Shown one piece after another: positions 1 through 6,971 of a stretch of 17,743 nt of DNA. The stretch is taken from contig JAJRSP010000144.1 of assembly GCA_024278775.1 (NCBI GenBank), positions 1 to 17,743 on the forward strand, in the 5' to 3' direction. The notes under the pieces are model-generated. The model was given only the letters and a program-made list of their open reading frames with translations. It was not told the DNA's origin and did no database searches. The stretch comes from Planctomycetota bacterium. GTDB lineage: Bacteria > Planctomycetota > Phycisphaerae > UBA1845. The stretch's first letter is position 1, and every line of letters begins with the position of its first letter. Both the position numbers and the translations under genes were made by a program.

Positions 1-413
1 CCAACGCCAATCCGCCAACCCATGCCTTCATTGTTTTTTGTGTTTTCATAGCTATTGGTTCCTTTCTGAACACCCATAGGCGACCACCATCCCCCTTTTG
101 ACAGGATTCCGAAGTTTTTTTTGACTTCCCACCCGACAACCACGTTCGGACGCGGCCCAGAGACACGATATTGCATACGTCGGACCCCGCTTGGGGGGTA
201 TGGCTGGAACAATTCGGCGAGAAATGGCCCGGGTCGAGCGAGAAACAGTAGCCCCTCTGAGTTGATGATCCGCCTCGGCATGCAGCGAAACTGATATTTG
301 TGCTGGTGGCTGCGCGATTGGTGATCCGGGAATCGTTGGTTTTCGACGTTCTTTTTCCCGGATGCGGATGCTTTCATTTGTATTTACACCCGGATTCCGT
401 GAAAATAAGAACG
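1..413. other. Leader region upstream of the ECF sigma gene, no supported gene
   Basis: No convincing complete gene lies here. One plus frame is open from the window edge to a TGA at 99-101 and would encode a short hydrophobic tail (about 32 codons), so the 3' end of a membrane-protein gene is possible but unproven. A run of eight T follows at 115-122, without a clear GC-rich hairpin before it. A TTGACA hexamer sits at 98-103 but has no matching -10 element at normal spacing. The minus-strand frame covering 52-435 has no recognisable protein features. Confidence 0.5.
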
Positions 414-1010
414 ATGGCCCCATCCGACTCAACACGAATGAGCTTGCTGATGAGACTACGGGATCGCTCGGACAGCCTGTCCTGGGAACAGTTCAACGAG
501 CGATACGGTGAGTTGCTCTACCGTTACGCCCGTCAGCGGGGTGCCTCTCATGCCGACGCGGAGGATGTCGCCCAAGAGGTGGTCATGAATCTGTTCAAAG
601 CGATGGAGGGCTTCGAATATGACGCTCGAAAAGGGCGGTTTCGTGGTTATCTGCGTACCGCGGTGGTCCACGCGATGGGGAGAAGAGCCAGAAAAGAGGA
701 GAAGCAAGGCAGGCCGTTGGACCCGCAGACCCTGGACTATCTCCAGGCCGAGAGGGAAAGCAGTGCCGACGTCAGGTGGGAGCAGGAATGGCGGCTGCAC
801 CGCCTCCGGTGGGCCTTGCGATCGGTATCGTCCGAATTTGAAGCCGTCACGCTGAAAGCCTTTGAGCTGCACGCGTTACGCGGTGTGGCTGTGGAGGCGG
901 TGGCCGAACAGCTCAATATGAGCAAGGCCAGCGTGTATCAGGCGAAATCGCGGGTTCTGCGGCGGGTGAAGGAGCAGCTCGCGTCGCTTGACCCGGATGA
1001 TAACGTGTGA
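414..1010 (+). CDS. ECF-subfamily RNA polymerase sigma factor
   Basis: This 198-residue protein would direct RNA polymerase to a dedicated promoter set. Sigma region 2 spans about residues 24-94 and contains the region 2.2-type stretch DAEDVAQEVVMNLF (48-61). Region 4 spans about 125-190 with a helix-turn-helix around EAVAEQLNMSKASVYQAKSR (161-180). The opening MSLLMRLRDRSDSLSWEQF resembles the start of ECF factors from planctomycetes. I chose the ATG at 414. The frame is open back to 300, but those 38 codons look non-coding (Cys/Phe/His-rich) and lie before the usual start; the ATG at 438 is an alternative. The Shine-Dalgarno is weak. No anti-sigma gene is adjacent. The next gene downstream, after a 127-base gap, is a Ser/Thr kinase, a pairing often seen in planctomycetes, so control by phosphorylation is plausible but inferred. 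The target promoters are unknown. Confidence 0.9.
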   Translation: MAPSDSTRMSLLMRLRDRSDSLSWEQFNERYGELLYRYARQRGASHADAEDVAQEVVMNLFKAMEGFEYDARKGRFRGYLRTAVVHAMGRRARKEEKQGRPLDPQTLDYLQAERESSADVRWEQEWRLHRLRWALRSVSSEFEAVTLKAFELHALRGVAVEAVAEQLNMSKASVYQAKSRVLRRVKEQLASLDPDDNV

Positions 1011-1137
1011 CCGTACCGGCGGCGATGGCGAGCAGGCCGGACGGTGCGGTCGGTAGGCGTCTAAAAACTGTGTCAAACCCATCCGTCTGGGTGTCTATGG
1101 TTAAGGGAGCGGATTTGCACGCAGTGAAAGGGTGTGA

Positions 1138-3996
1138 ATGACACGGGGCACCTGTCCATCTTGCGGATCGAGTGACGTCGCCAGTGATGTCGGCGGTTCG
1201 ATTCGTTGCACCTGCTGCGGCGAAATGATCAAGCCGGGAGCCGGTGCGGTCGCCATACCGGCAACAGACGATGCCGATGCGCTGGCCGCAGACCTTCGCC
1301 TTGCGTTCGGTTTTGAAGGAGAGGGCTCACGATCGTCGGGCGATACCTGGCGGGTGCCGCGCGGGGATTCCCTTCTGCCGTGGGAGGAGCAAACGCTCGT
1401 CTCGGGGAGCCAGTTGGCCGATTTTCAGGTGGTTTCTGAGATAGGCCGCGGCGGTATGGGCATCGTCTATCGGGCGCGGCAGGTCTCCCTTGGGCGGGAC
1501 GTCGCGCTGAAGGTGCTGCCACATCTCGCCCGGCACGGACGCGCCGCGATCGAACGGTTTCGCCAGGAAGCCCAAGCCGCCGCCCGACTCAACCACGCCA
1601 ACGTCGTTCCCGTCTACGCCCAAGGCGAACACGAAGGCCACTACTACTACGCGATGAAGCTCGTGCGGGGTGAGGATGTGGCCACTGTGATTCATTCCAA
1701 CCCGCAGCTTCTCAGTTCAACTCGGGCTTCGCGGCTGTCCCACACCCCCGGTGGTTTCACTGGTCGACCGGGTGACGGTTCTTCGGCAGCCACCCTTGAA
1801 TCACCCACCAGGGAACCAATATCCACACGCCCGACCGCACCGGAGGAACACTCAACCGGGGCCGCGCCGACCAGTGACGAGGGACGTGACGTGCCGCAAC
1901 GCAGTGTGGCCGATTATCGACACATCGCGGCCTTGTTGGCTGCCGTGGCGGACGGGCTCGCCCACGCGCACGCGGAGGGTGTCGTTCACCGTGATATCAA
2001 ACCGCACAACCTGATTCTTTCTCAAGACAATCGGATCTACATTACGGATTTTGGTCTGGCGCGTCTTGCGGATCAACCGCACCTGACCATGTCCGGTGAG
2101 ATCATGGGGACGCCATCTTATCTCTCACCGGAACAAGCACGCGGCGAGTCTTCTTCGGTGGATTACCGCTCCGATGTGTATTCGCTTGGCGTGACGATCT
2201 ACGAAATCATCACCGGACGGCGACCGTTTGAGGGAGAGACGCGCGAGCAGATTATCCGTGCCGTTTGTGACAAGGAGCCCAAGCGTCCGCGACAGATTGT
2301 CCCCGGCCTGCCGAGAGATTTGGAAACCATCTGCCTCCGTTCCATCCGCAAGGATCCCGACGCACGTTACGCCTCCGCCGCGGCACAGGCCGAAGATTTG
2401 CGCCGCTTTGCGGAGGGCCGCCCCATCCTCTCGCGGCGTGTGGGCGCTATCGAACGGGCAGGCAAATGGGTCCGGCGTCATAAGGCTATATCCAGTGCGT
2501 TTGCCGTTACCGTAGGGCTTATCGTAGTGTCGGCGGGTTGGGCGATCAGCGCTGCTGCGGCGCGACATCAGGATGCGCTGGCCTTGGTCGACTCGGTCTA
2601 TCGGCAGTTGGCCGACGTCAATTATCGAAACGTCTCGGCCGTGGAAGCTGATGTGGCTGCGGCGATCGAGCTTGGGGCCGGGCCGGAAGACCTCCGGTTG
2701 GTTCGGGCGTTGATGGCGATGGGGCGGCGCGATGCCGCCTCCGCGATTGCCGAGTTGGATCAGCGTCTCGCTGAGAATCCCGCAGACCAAGAAGCGGCCT
2801 ACCTACGGAGTTGGGCGCTGTGGCGCAACCGATCGTTTGACGAGTCGCGTCAGGCGGTCGCCGCCGCAGATGTCGGCGGAGGTCCGGCTTCGGCCGAGGC
2901 ATGGTTGTTTCGTGGGCTGGCTGTTCATCGTGACAACGCGCCCGAAGCCATTGTGTCGTACCAGAACGGTGTGCGTCTCGCGGCCGACCGAGGTGAGTTT
3001 ATGCCGCAAGCCGAAATCAATCTGGCCAGAGCACGCAATCAGCACATGGCGCGAACCCACACGTTGGAAGGTTTTGACGAGGCGGAGGCGAAGCTGCGGT
3101 CGCTGATCGACAGCGGACACTACGAAGACTTACCGTACTATTTGCTTTCCATCGCCTACCGTTTGGCCGGCGAAGTATACGAGAGCAATAGCAGCATTCG
3201 CGACGCGGCCACTGCGAAAGACTACTTTGAAAAATCGCTTACCGTCGCCCGCCAGGCGCAGCAGCGCTGGCCCGGCCGCGTTCGTTGTTTCCACGCGGAA
3301 GGGCAGTGTCTCGAAAGCCTCGGGCGTTATGCGGAGGCGGTGACAGCGCGTAGCACCGCCATCACCAACGCCGGTGGTGGTGCGGCCGCCGAAGAGGGCT
3401 ACTACTATCGCTGGCGGTTGTACTACTGGCTCGATCAGTTCGACGCGGCGATGGGCGATCTGCAAAAGCTACAGTCCTTCCGAGAGAAACAGGACTACTA
3501 TCACTATGTCTATCCAGCGCTCGTATCAGCAGAGACCGGTGATCTCCCCGGTGCCCTGGCCCACGCTCGGACCATCGCAGAAAAGTTTCCCAATCAGACA
3601 CAGCCGGTGCTATTGACGGCGTCACTTCTTCGCCTGTTTGGGCGGGGTGATGAGGCCACGACTTTGTTGACAAGCCACCGATCGGGAATCGACTTCACCA
3701 AGGGTGTCGAAGCGCCACAGACGCCGGAGTGGTTCGAGGCGATGTACGACTTCGCCTCCGGTAATCGCCCGCTGTCCTCGTTGGAGGATTTCGCTGCGGC
3801 CACAGAGGAGCCGTGGGAACTGCTGGCCGACGCCTACTTCCACGCCGGGGCCATGGCGCTGCAACGTGGGGATGTAGAAGCCGCTATGGCCCGGTTTTGG
3901 CAATCTTATCGGACCTATCGAGGTGATTGGGGGACGGCGAGCGTCTCCCGGGCGATCGTGGAACGCTTGGAGCGGAATCCGAGCTGGGGGGGGTAG
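1138..3996 (+). CDS. Ser/Thr protein kinase with N-terminal zinc ribbon, one TM segment and C-terminal TPR region
   Basis: This 952-residue Hanks-type kinase starts at an ATG preceded by a GAAAGGG-type ribosome site. A putative zinc ribbon with paired cysteines (CPSC at 6-9, CTCC at 24-27) opens the protein. The kinase domain runs from about 96 to 425: glycine loop GRGGMG (103-108), ATP-binding Lys125, catalytic HRDIKPHN (284-291, Asp286), DFG at 304-306 and SPE at 330-332. All key residues are present, so it should be active. A Ser/Thr/Pro/Gly-rich insertion of about 70 residues (187-257) separates the hinge from the catalytic loop. A transmembrane helix follows at about 451-471, then a roughly 480-residue helical region of TPR character, presumably outside the membrane. 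It follows the ECF sigma gene in the same direction and may be its regulator or target. The substrate is unknown. Eight G bases precede the stop codon. Confidence 0.93.
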   Translation: MTRGTCPSCGSSDVASDVGGSIRCTCCGEMIKPGAGAVAIPATDDADALAADLRLAFGFEGEGSRSSGDTWRVPRGDSLLPWEEQTLVSGSQLADFQVVSEIGRGGMGIVYRARQVSLGRDVALKVLPHLARHGRAAIERFRQEAQAAARLNHANVVPVYAQGEHEGHYYYAMKLVRGEDVATVIHSNPQLLSSTRASRLSHTPGGFTGRPGDGSSAATLESPTREPISTRPTAPEEHSTGAAPTSDEGRDVPQRSVADYRHIAALLAAVADGLAHAHAEGVVHRDIKPHNLILSQDNRIYITDFGLARLADQPHLTMSGEIMGTPSYLSPEQARGESSSVDYRSDVYSLGVTIYEIITGRRPFEGETREQIIRAVCDKEPKRPRQIVPGLPRDLETICLRSIRKDPDARYASAAAQAEDLRRFAEGRPILSRRVGAIERAGKWVRRHKAISSAFAVTVGLIVVSAGWAISAAAARHQDALALVDSVYRQLADVNYRNVSAVEADVAAAIELGAGPEDLRLVRALMAMGRRDAASAIAELDQRLAENPADQEAAYLRSWALWRNRSFDESRQAVAAADVGGGPASAEAWLFRGLAVHRDNAPEAIVSYQNGVRLAADRGEFMPQAEINLARARNQHMARTHTLEGFDEAEAKLRSLIDSGHYEDLPYYLLSIAYRLAGEVYESNSSIRDAATAKDYFEKSLTVARQAQQRWPGRVRCFHAEGQCLESLGRYAEAVTARSTAITNAGGGAAAEEGYYYRWRLYYWLDQFDAAMGDLQKLQSFREKQDYYHYVYPALVSAETGDLPGALAHARTIAEKFPNQTQPVLLTASLLRLFGRGDEATTLLTSHRSGIDFTKGVEAPQTPEWFEAMYDFASGNRPLSSLEDFAAATEEPWELLADAYFHAGAMALQRGDVEAAMARFWQSYRTYRGDWGTASVSRAIVERLERNPSWGG

Positions 3997-4088
3997 GAAT
4001 CGTATGGGGTATTTTGTTACAATGGACCTGTGTCTCGACGCGCTCGTGCGTTCGTGCGGATTGCGTGAGACTTTTTGGGGAGAGCATC

Positions 4089-5342
4089 ATGCAAGCTAAC
4101 AGAAACCGGCGTCGCGCAGGGGTGCTACGCTTCGGCCAAAGATGGTTGTGGGTGGGTGGTGTGTTGGTTATGGCAGGGTCGGGGTGGGGTTCGCCGCCGA
4201 GTCAACCCCTGCTGCCACCGCTCTATTCGTTCGACAGTCAATCTCCCACGGTGTTGGATGGTACCGTGGTCGCGGATTCGATATTGCAGCTTGGTGATCC
4301 GTTGCCCGTGCAGCTCGTTTCCGGTAGTGGTCTCGGGCTGGGACAGCCGGGTGATCAGATCGACGCGTTGTCGTTCAGTCAGGTAACCTTTCCTGCCACG
4401 GGGACGTTTTCCGTGTTGTTTTCGGTAGATCGCGCCACCGTGGGTGCGGTACCGCCGAGCTCGCTTCTCGCGGCGCAGGGTGTGCCGTTTAGTGTTCAGG
4501 ATCAGGCGGCCAAGGGGCACGCTGCCGGTGATCAGTTTATCAGCCTGGACCTCTTTCAATTCGGAGCGAATGGTACCGCCGGTAGAATATTGGGTTCGGG
4601 TAGTAACAATTCCCAGGTGCGGAATAACTTCGATGAAGGTGGCGTAGACTTCGCCGCCCAACCGAAGACGAGTTCAAGTGGATCAAGCACAGACCCCGAG
4701 GATAACGTCAACTCGACATCGGGAACGGCTGCCGCGTTGATGCGCGTGGGTGTTCCCGGCGGCGTGTACTTTTCCCTCTGTCGCGATCCGCAAGGTACGT
4801 GTGAGTCACCATCTCTTACGACTCTGCCCGGCGCTTTACCCAGTGGCGCTAGCCTTTTCTTTCATCCGAACCCCGGGCAGCCGGGAATAGCTCCCCGATT
4901 GTTTGCCGATTTTTCCAGCCTGGGGCTCCAACAGAATGATGACATCAACGCGGTTGTCGTGTTGGATTTCGATGCCGATGGTCAGTTCAACGGTACGGAT
5001 CGCGTGGTCTATTCGCTGGCCCCCGGCTCGCCGTCGTTATCCACGTTGCCGGGTGCGAGTGCGGTTGGTGCCGCGGCGGATGTCTTTGTGGTCTCACCCG
5101 GCGGGGTGGTGACCCTGCTCGCTCCGGCCGCCATACTCGGCCTCGGAACCGCCAGCGACAATATCGACGCCCTGGATTTGCTACCCTGCAGCAATGGTTT
5201 CGGTTGTGCGTTGGCTCACGGCCTGCGTGCCGGCGAGATTCCGACGGTTTCAGAGTGGGGTGTGGTGATCTTCGCGCTGCTTGTTATGTCAGCCGGTGTG
5301 GTGGTCATCCGACGTTCGAGGATCCATTGGCGGGTTGGTTGA
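4089..5342 (+). CDS. Exported protein with IPTL-CTERM sorting signal
   Basis: This 417-residue protein has a positively charged N-terminus and hydrophobic core (about 17-33) typical of a signal peptide. It ends in an IPTL-CTERM-type tail (384-417): the motif IPTVSEWG, a hydrophobic helix, then the Arg-rich cluster RRSR. In this family the tail is recognised by a membrane sortase (exosortase/archaeosortase-like) that cleaves it and anchors or releases the protein; no such sortase is in the window. The body is acidic and beta-rich, with three similar short motifs, DQIDAL (89-94), DDINAVV (284-290) and DNIDAL (357-362), suggesting internal duplication. I do not recognise its function. The start is the ATG at 4089 with GGGGAGAG just upstream (4077-4084). 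The frame is open back to 3927 but overlaps the kinase gene there. A hairpin 40 bases past the stop may end the transcript. Confidence 0.85.
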   Translation: MQANRNRRRAGVLRFGQRWLWVGGVLVMAGSGWGSPPSQPLLPPLYSFDSQSPTVLDGTVVADSILQLGDPLPVQLVSGSGLGLGQPGDQIDALSFSQVTFPATGTFSVLFSVDRATVGAVPPSSLLAAQGVPFSVQDQAAKGHAAGDQFISLDLFQFGANGTAGRILGSGSNNSQVRNNFDEGGVDFAAQPKTSSSGSSTDPEDNVNSTSGTAAALMRVGVPGGVYFSLCRDPQGTCESPSLTTLPGALPSGASLFFHPNPGQPGIAPRLFADFSSLGLQQNDDINAVVVLDFDADGQFNGTDRVVYSLAPGSPSLSTLPGASAVGAAADVFVVSPGGVVTLLAPAAILGLGTASDNIDALDLLPCSNGFGCALAHGLRAGEIPTVSEWGVVIFALLVMSAGVVVIRRSRIHWRVG

Positions 5343-5381
5343 TGCGTCATGTCTTTAAAGCGGAGGTGTCTTTCTTGGTGG

Positions 5382-5407
5382 GGTGTCTTAGCCCACTCTG
5401 AGGCACC
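5382..5407 (+). terminator. Candidate transcription terminator hairpin
   Basis: GGTGTCTTAG (5382-5391) and CTGAGGCACC (5398-5407) pair over 10 positions as RNA, with two G-U pairs and a six-base loop. It lies 40 bases after the IPTL-CTERM stop codon. The downstream T tract is weak (only GTAAGTTT), so efficiency is uncertain. Confidence 0.42.
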
Positions 5408-5429
5408 GTAAGTTTCATCTAATAGTGTT

Positions 5430-5455
5430 TTACCTGGACTTACCGGACGCTTACC
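5430..5455 (+). promoter_or_regulatory. Three phased TTACC direct repeats, possible response-regulator site
   Basis: TTACC occurs at 5430, 5440 and 5451, spaced 10 and 11 bases, so all three face one side of the helix. The last two share the longer context GGAC(GC)TTACC. OmpR/PhoB-family regulators typically bind direct repeats with about 10-11 base periodicity, and such a regulator is encoded at 8502-9254. The connection is inference. Confidence 0.3.
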
Positions 5456-5590
5456 ATGCGGGTAGAGTTCCTGTGGGGTCCGGGCCGGGTACGGGTTCTC
5501 GGGGATGCCGGGTGGCTTTCTGGAGCGTGTTCTGTGTGGGGTGGGCGCTTCGGCAGGCCGGTTTGATTGGGTGGTTCCGCTGAGTTATTG

Positions 5591-5596
5591 AGGAGG
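5591..5596 (+). promoter_or_regulatory. Strong ribosome binding site deciding the start of the cysteine-repeat gene
   Basis: AGGAGG lies one base before the ATG at 5598 but seven bases before the in-frame ATG at 5604. The second spacing is the normal one, so 5604 is the likely start. Confidence 0.7.
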
Positions 5597-5603
5597 AATG
5601 GTG

Positions 5604-6812
5604 ATGAGAGCTTTTCGTTTTGGATTGACGGTAGCCTTACTTTCGATTGTGACTTATTCGCCGGCCTTGGCAGAAAAGACGCGCATTCATCGTCGGGGAA
5701 TGCAGGTGGAGGCGCGGCAGGATGTGAGTCAGGACACCGGGCAGGTGGTTACTGACATCGGATCAGTCGCCGCACCACCTAACGATTGTCTGGCCAACTG
5801 CCAGATGCATGCAGAGGGTGTGCTGAGAGAGTGTCTGATGAGTGGTGGTTCGCCGGAGCAATGTGGTCTTCTGGCGATCGCCGCGTTCGAGCAGTGTGCT
5901 TCCAACAACTGTAATGGTGGACCGGGCCTCTGCGAGTTCCGATGCGCGGGCATGGCTCAGACGGCCTGGGAAGAGTGCTTGGCCGCCGGTGGCACTGATG
6001 CCGACTGTGAGGATGTAGCCCGGATGACGCTCTGGGCCTGTTTACAGTCGGACTGCGGACTTGAGCCGCCTACGCCGCCGTGCGAGGTTCGCTGCCATCA
6101 CGCAGCCGAACAGGTGTTTGATCGGTGCCGTGAAGAAGGCGGTTCAATGAGTGACTGTGCCGAGCTATCCCGGGGTTTCCTGGCGACTTGTCTGGAACAG
6201 GATTGCGGCATTGTGTTGCCTCCGCCACCGTGTGAGCTTCGTTGTCTTCATCTTGGCGAAGAAGCGTTTCGGCGTTGTGTCGACGCCGGAGGCAGCGAGG
6301 AGCAGTGTGCAGACGCGGCGCGCGACGTGGTTCACGTCTGCCTGCAGGATCAGTGCGGGGTGGATCCGCCGGGATCGCCTTGTGCGCACCAGTGTGAGGA
6401 GGCGGCCGAGCGTTTGTTCCGTCTGTGTGTCGAAAACGGAGGCGCTCCGGATGTCTGTGCGGAAGAAACCCGCGACGCTTTGTATGCCTGCATCGTGAAC
6501 GAGTGTGGCATTGACCCGCCGCCCGTGGATCATTGTGCGCGTCGATGTGAGGAGTTGGCAGAAGACGCCTACAAGACCTGTCGAGCCAACGGCGGTACCG
6601 AAGATCAATGTCGCGTCGTGGCTCGTGACGTACTCGGGCAGTGTCTCGTGGATAATTGCGGAGTGACGCCCCCTCAGCCGACTTGCCAGGAGGTGTGTAT
6701 GCGAGATGCGCACGATCTGTTTGAGCAGTGCGTGGCCGCCGGTGGCAGTCGTGACGTTTGTGCGGAAGAGGCGCGAGCGGCGGGCGAGGCTTGCATTGCC
6801 GGCTGCCCGTAG
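5604..6812 (+). CDS. Exported protein of seven tandem 50-residue six-cysteine repeats
   Basis: This 402-residue protein has a clear signal peptide (hydrophobic core about 7-20, likely cleavage after ALA at 21-23), a short linker to about residue 60, and then nothing but cysteine repeats. Seven units start at C62, C110, C160, C210, C260, C311 and C361. Each has the spacing C-x3-C-x10-C-x9-C-x10-C-x4-C; the only deviation inside a unit is x3 for the last interval of unit 7. Units are joined by Pro-rich linkers of 6-9 residues. All 42 cysteines belong to this lattice. Within a unit, a helix-like stretch (often with AE and F before the third Cys) is followed by a GG turn and a second helix-like stretch (often AR), consistent with a disulfide-stapled helical hairpin. 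I do not recognise the family. The same repeat is present three times in the protein at 12723-14717. Start set by the AGGAGG site. Role unknown; it could be structural, adhesive or a binding scaffold. Confidence 0.88.
   Translation: MRAFRFGLTVALLSIVTYSPALAEKTRIHRRGMQVEARQDVSQDTGQVVTDIGSVAAPPNDCLANCQMHAEGVLRECLMSGGSPEQCGLLAIAAFEQCASNNCNGGPGLCEFRCAGMAQTAWEECLAAGGTDADCEDVARMTLWACLQSDCGLEPPTPPCEVRCHHAAEQVFDRCREEGGSMSDCAELSRGFLATCLEQDCGIVLPPPPCELRCLHLGEEAFRRCVDAGGSEEQCADAARDVVHVCLQDQCGVDPPGSPCAHQCEEAAERLFRLCVENGGAPDVCAEETRDALYACIVNECGIDPPPVDHCARRCEELAEDAYKTCRANGGTEDQCRVVARDVLGQCLVDNCGVTPPQPTCQEVCMRDAHDLFEQCVAAGGSRDVCAEEARAAGEACIAGCP
5787..6809 (+). repeat. Seven in-frame copies of a six-cysteine 50-residue repeat
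   Basis: Repeat region of the exported protein, roughly 150 bases per unit. The cysteine spacing is nearly invariant, whereas other positions are divergent between units (conserved mainly at GG in the turn, AE before the third Cys, CG after the last interval, PP in the linker). This indicates old duplications kept under structural selection rather than recent tandem expansion. Confidence 0.9.
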
Positions 6813-6836
6813 CCACTTTTTTCGGTTATCGATCCC

Positions 6837-6865
6837 ACCCGCTCTGGTGTAACCGAGTGGCGGGT
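6837..6865 (+). terminator. Weak terminator-like inverted repeat after the cysteine-repeat gene
   Basis: ACCCGC (6837-6842) pairs with GCGGGT (6860-6865), with CTC/GAG extending it unevenly. A second inverted repeat, CGGTTA (6823-6828) with TAACCG (6850-6855), overlaps and would compete. There is no T tract downstream, so this is only a candidate. Confidence 0.25.
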
Positions 6866-6971
6866 TGAGTGACCATGGGCGACATCTGTGGGAGATGGGG
6901 CCGGGGGTGGTCCCGTCTCCCTTTGTCGTTCGGGAGGGCTTTGGGGAAGAGGACGTGTCAGGGGAACGGGA

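Larger units (their letters stand above)
5343..5603 (+). other. 261-base intergenic region between the IPTL-CTERM and cysteine-repeat genes
   Basis: It holds a terminator-like hairpin (5382-5407), then three TTACC repeats phased at about one helical turn (5430-5455), then a GC-rich stretch, and finally a strong AGGAGG ribosome site just before the next gene. This layout suggests that the cysteine-repeat gene has its own regulated promoter, but I cannot place a convincing -35/-10 pair. Confidence 0.5.

Noticed and set aside
98..103. TTGACA as a -35 promoter element upstream of the sigma gene
   Set aside because: No -10-like hexamer occurs at 16-19 bases downstream, and it is over 300 bases from the start codon.
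2125..2790. Minus-strand 221-codon frame inside the first kinase gene
   Set aside because: It is antisense to conserved kinase motifs and TPR sequence and shows no recognisable protein features.
3985..3993. G-tract before the kinase stop codon as a phase-variable repeat
   Set aside because: Eight G bases at the very end of the gene could at most alter the last few residues; the tract is short and not in a position to switch the gene off.
4125..4661. Minus-strand 178-codon frame opposite the IPTL-CTERM gene
   Set aside because: Composition is that of an antisense shadow, with no ribosome site or motif.
5787..6809. Assignment of the cysteine repeats to CX9C (CHCH) or small-Tim proteins
   Set aside because: Those families use two cysteine pairs with equal x9 or x3 spacing per hairpin; the present six-cysteine pattern with x3, x10, x9, x10 and x4 intervals does not fit.
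5604..6812. Cysteine repeats as an antifreeze, toxin or metallothionein-type protein
   Set aside because: Cysteines are evenly spaced in helix-like segments rather than in dense CC/CxC clusters, and there is no toxin or immunity context.
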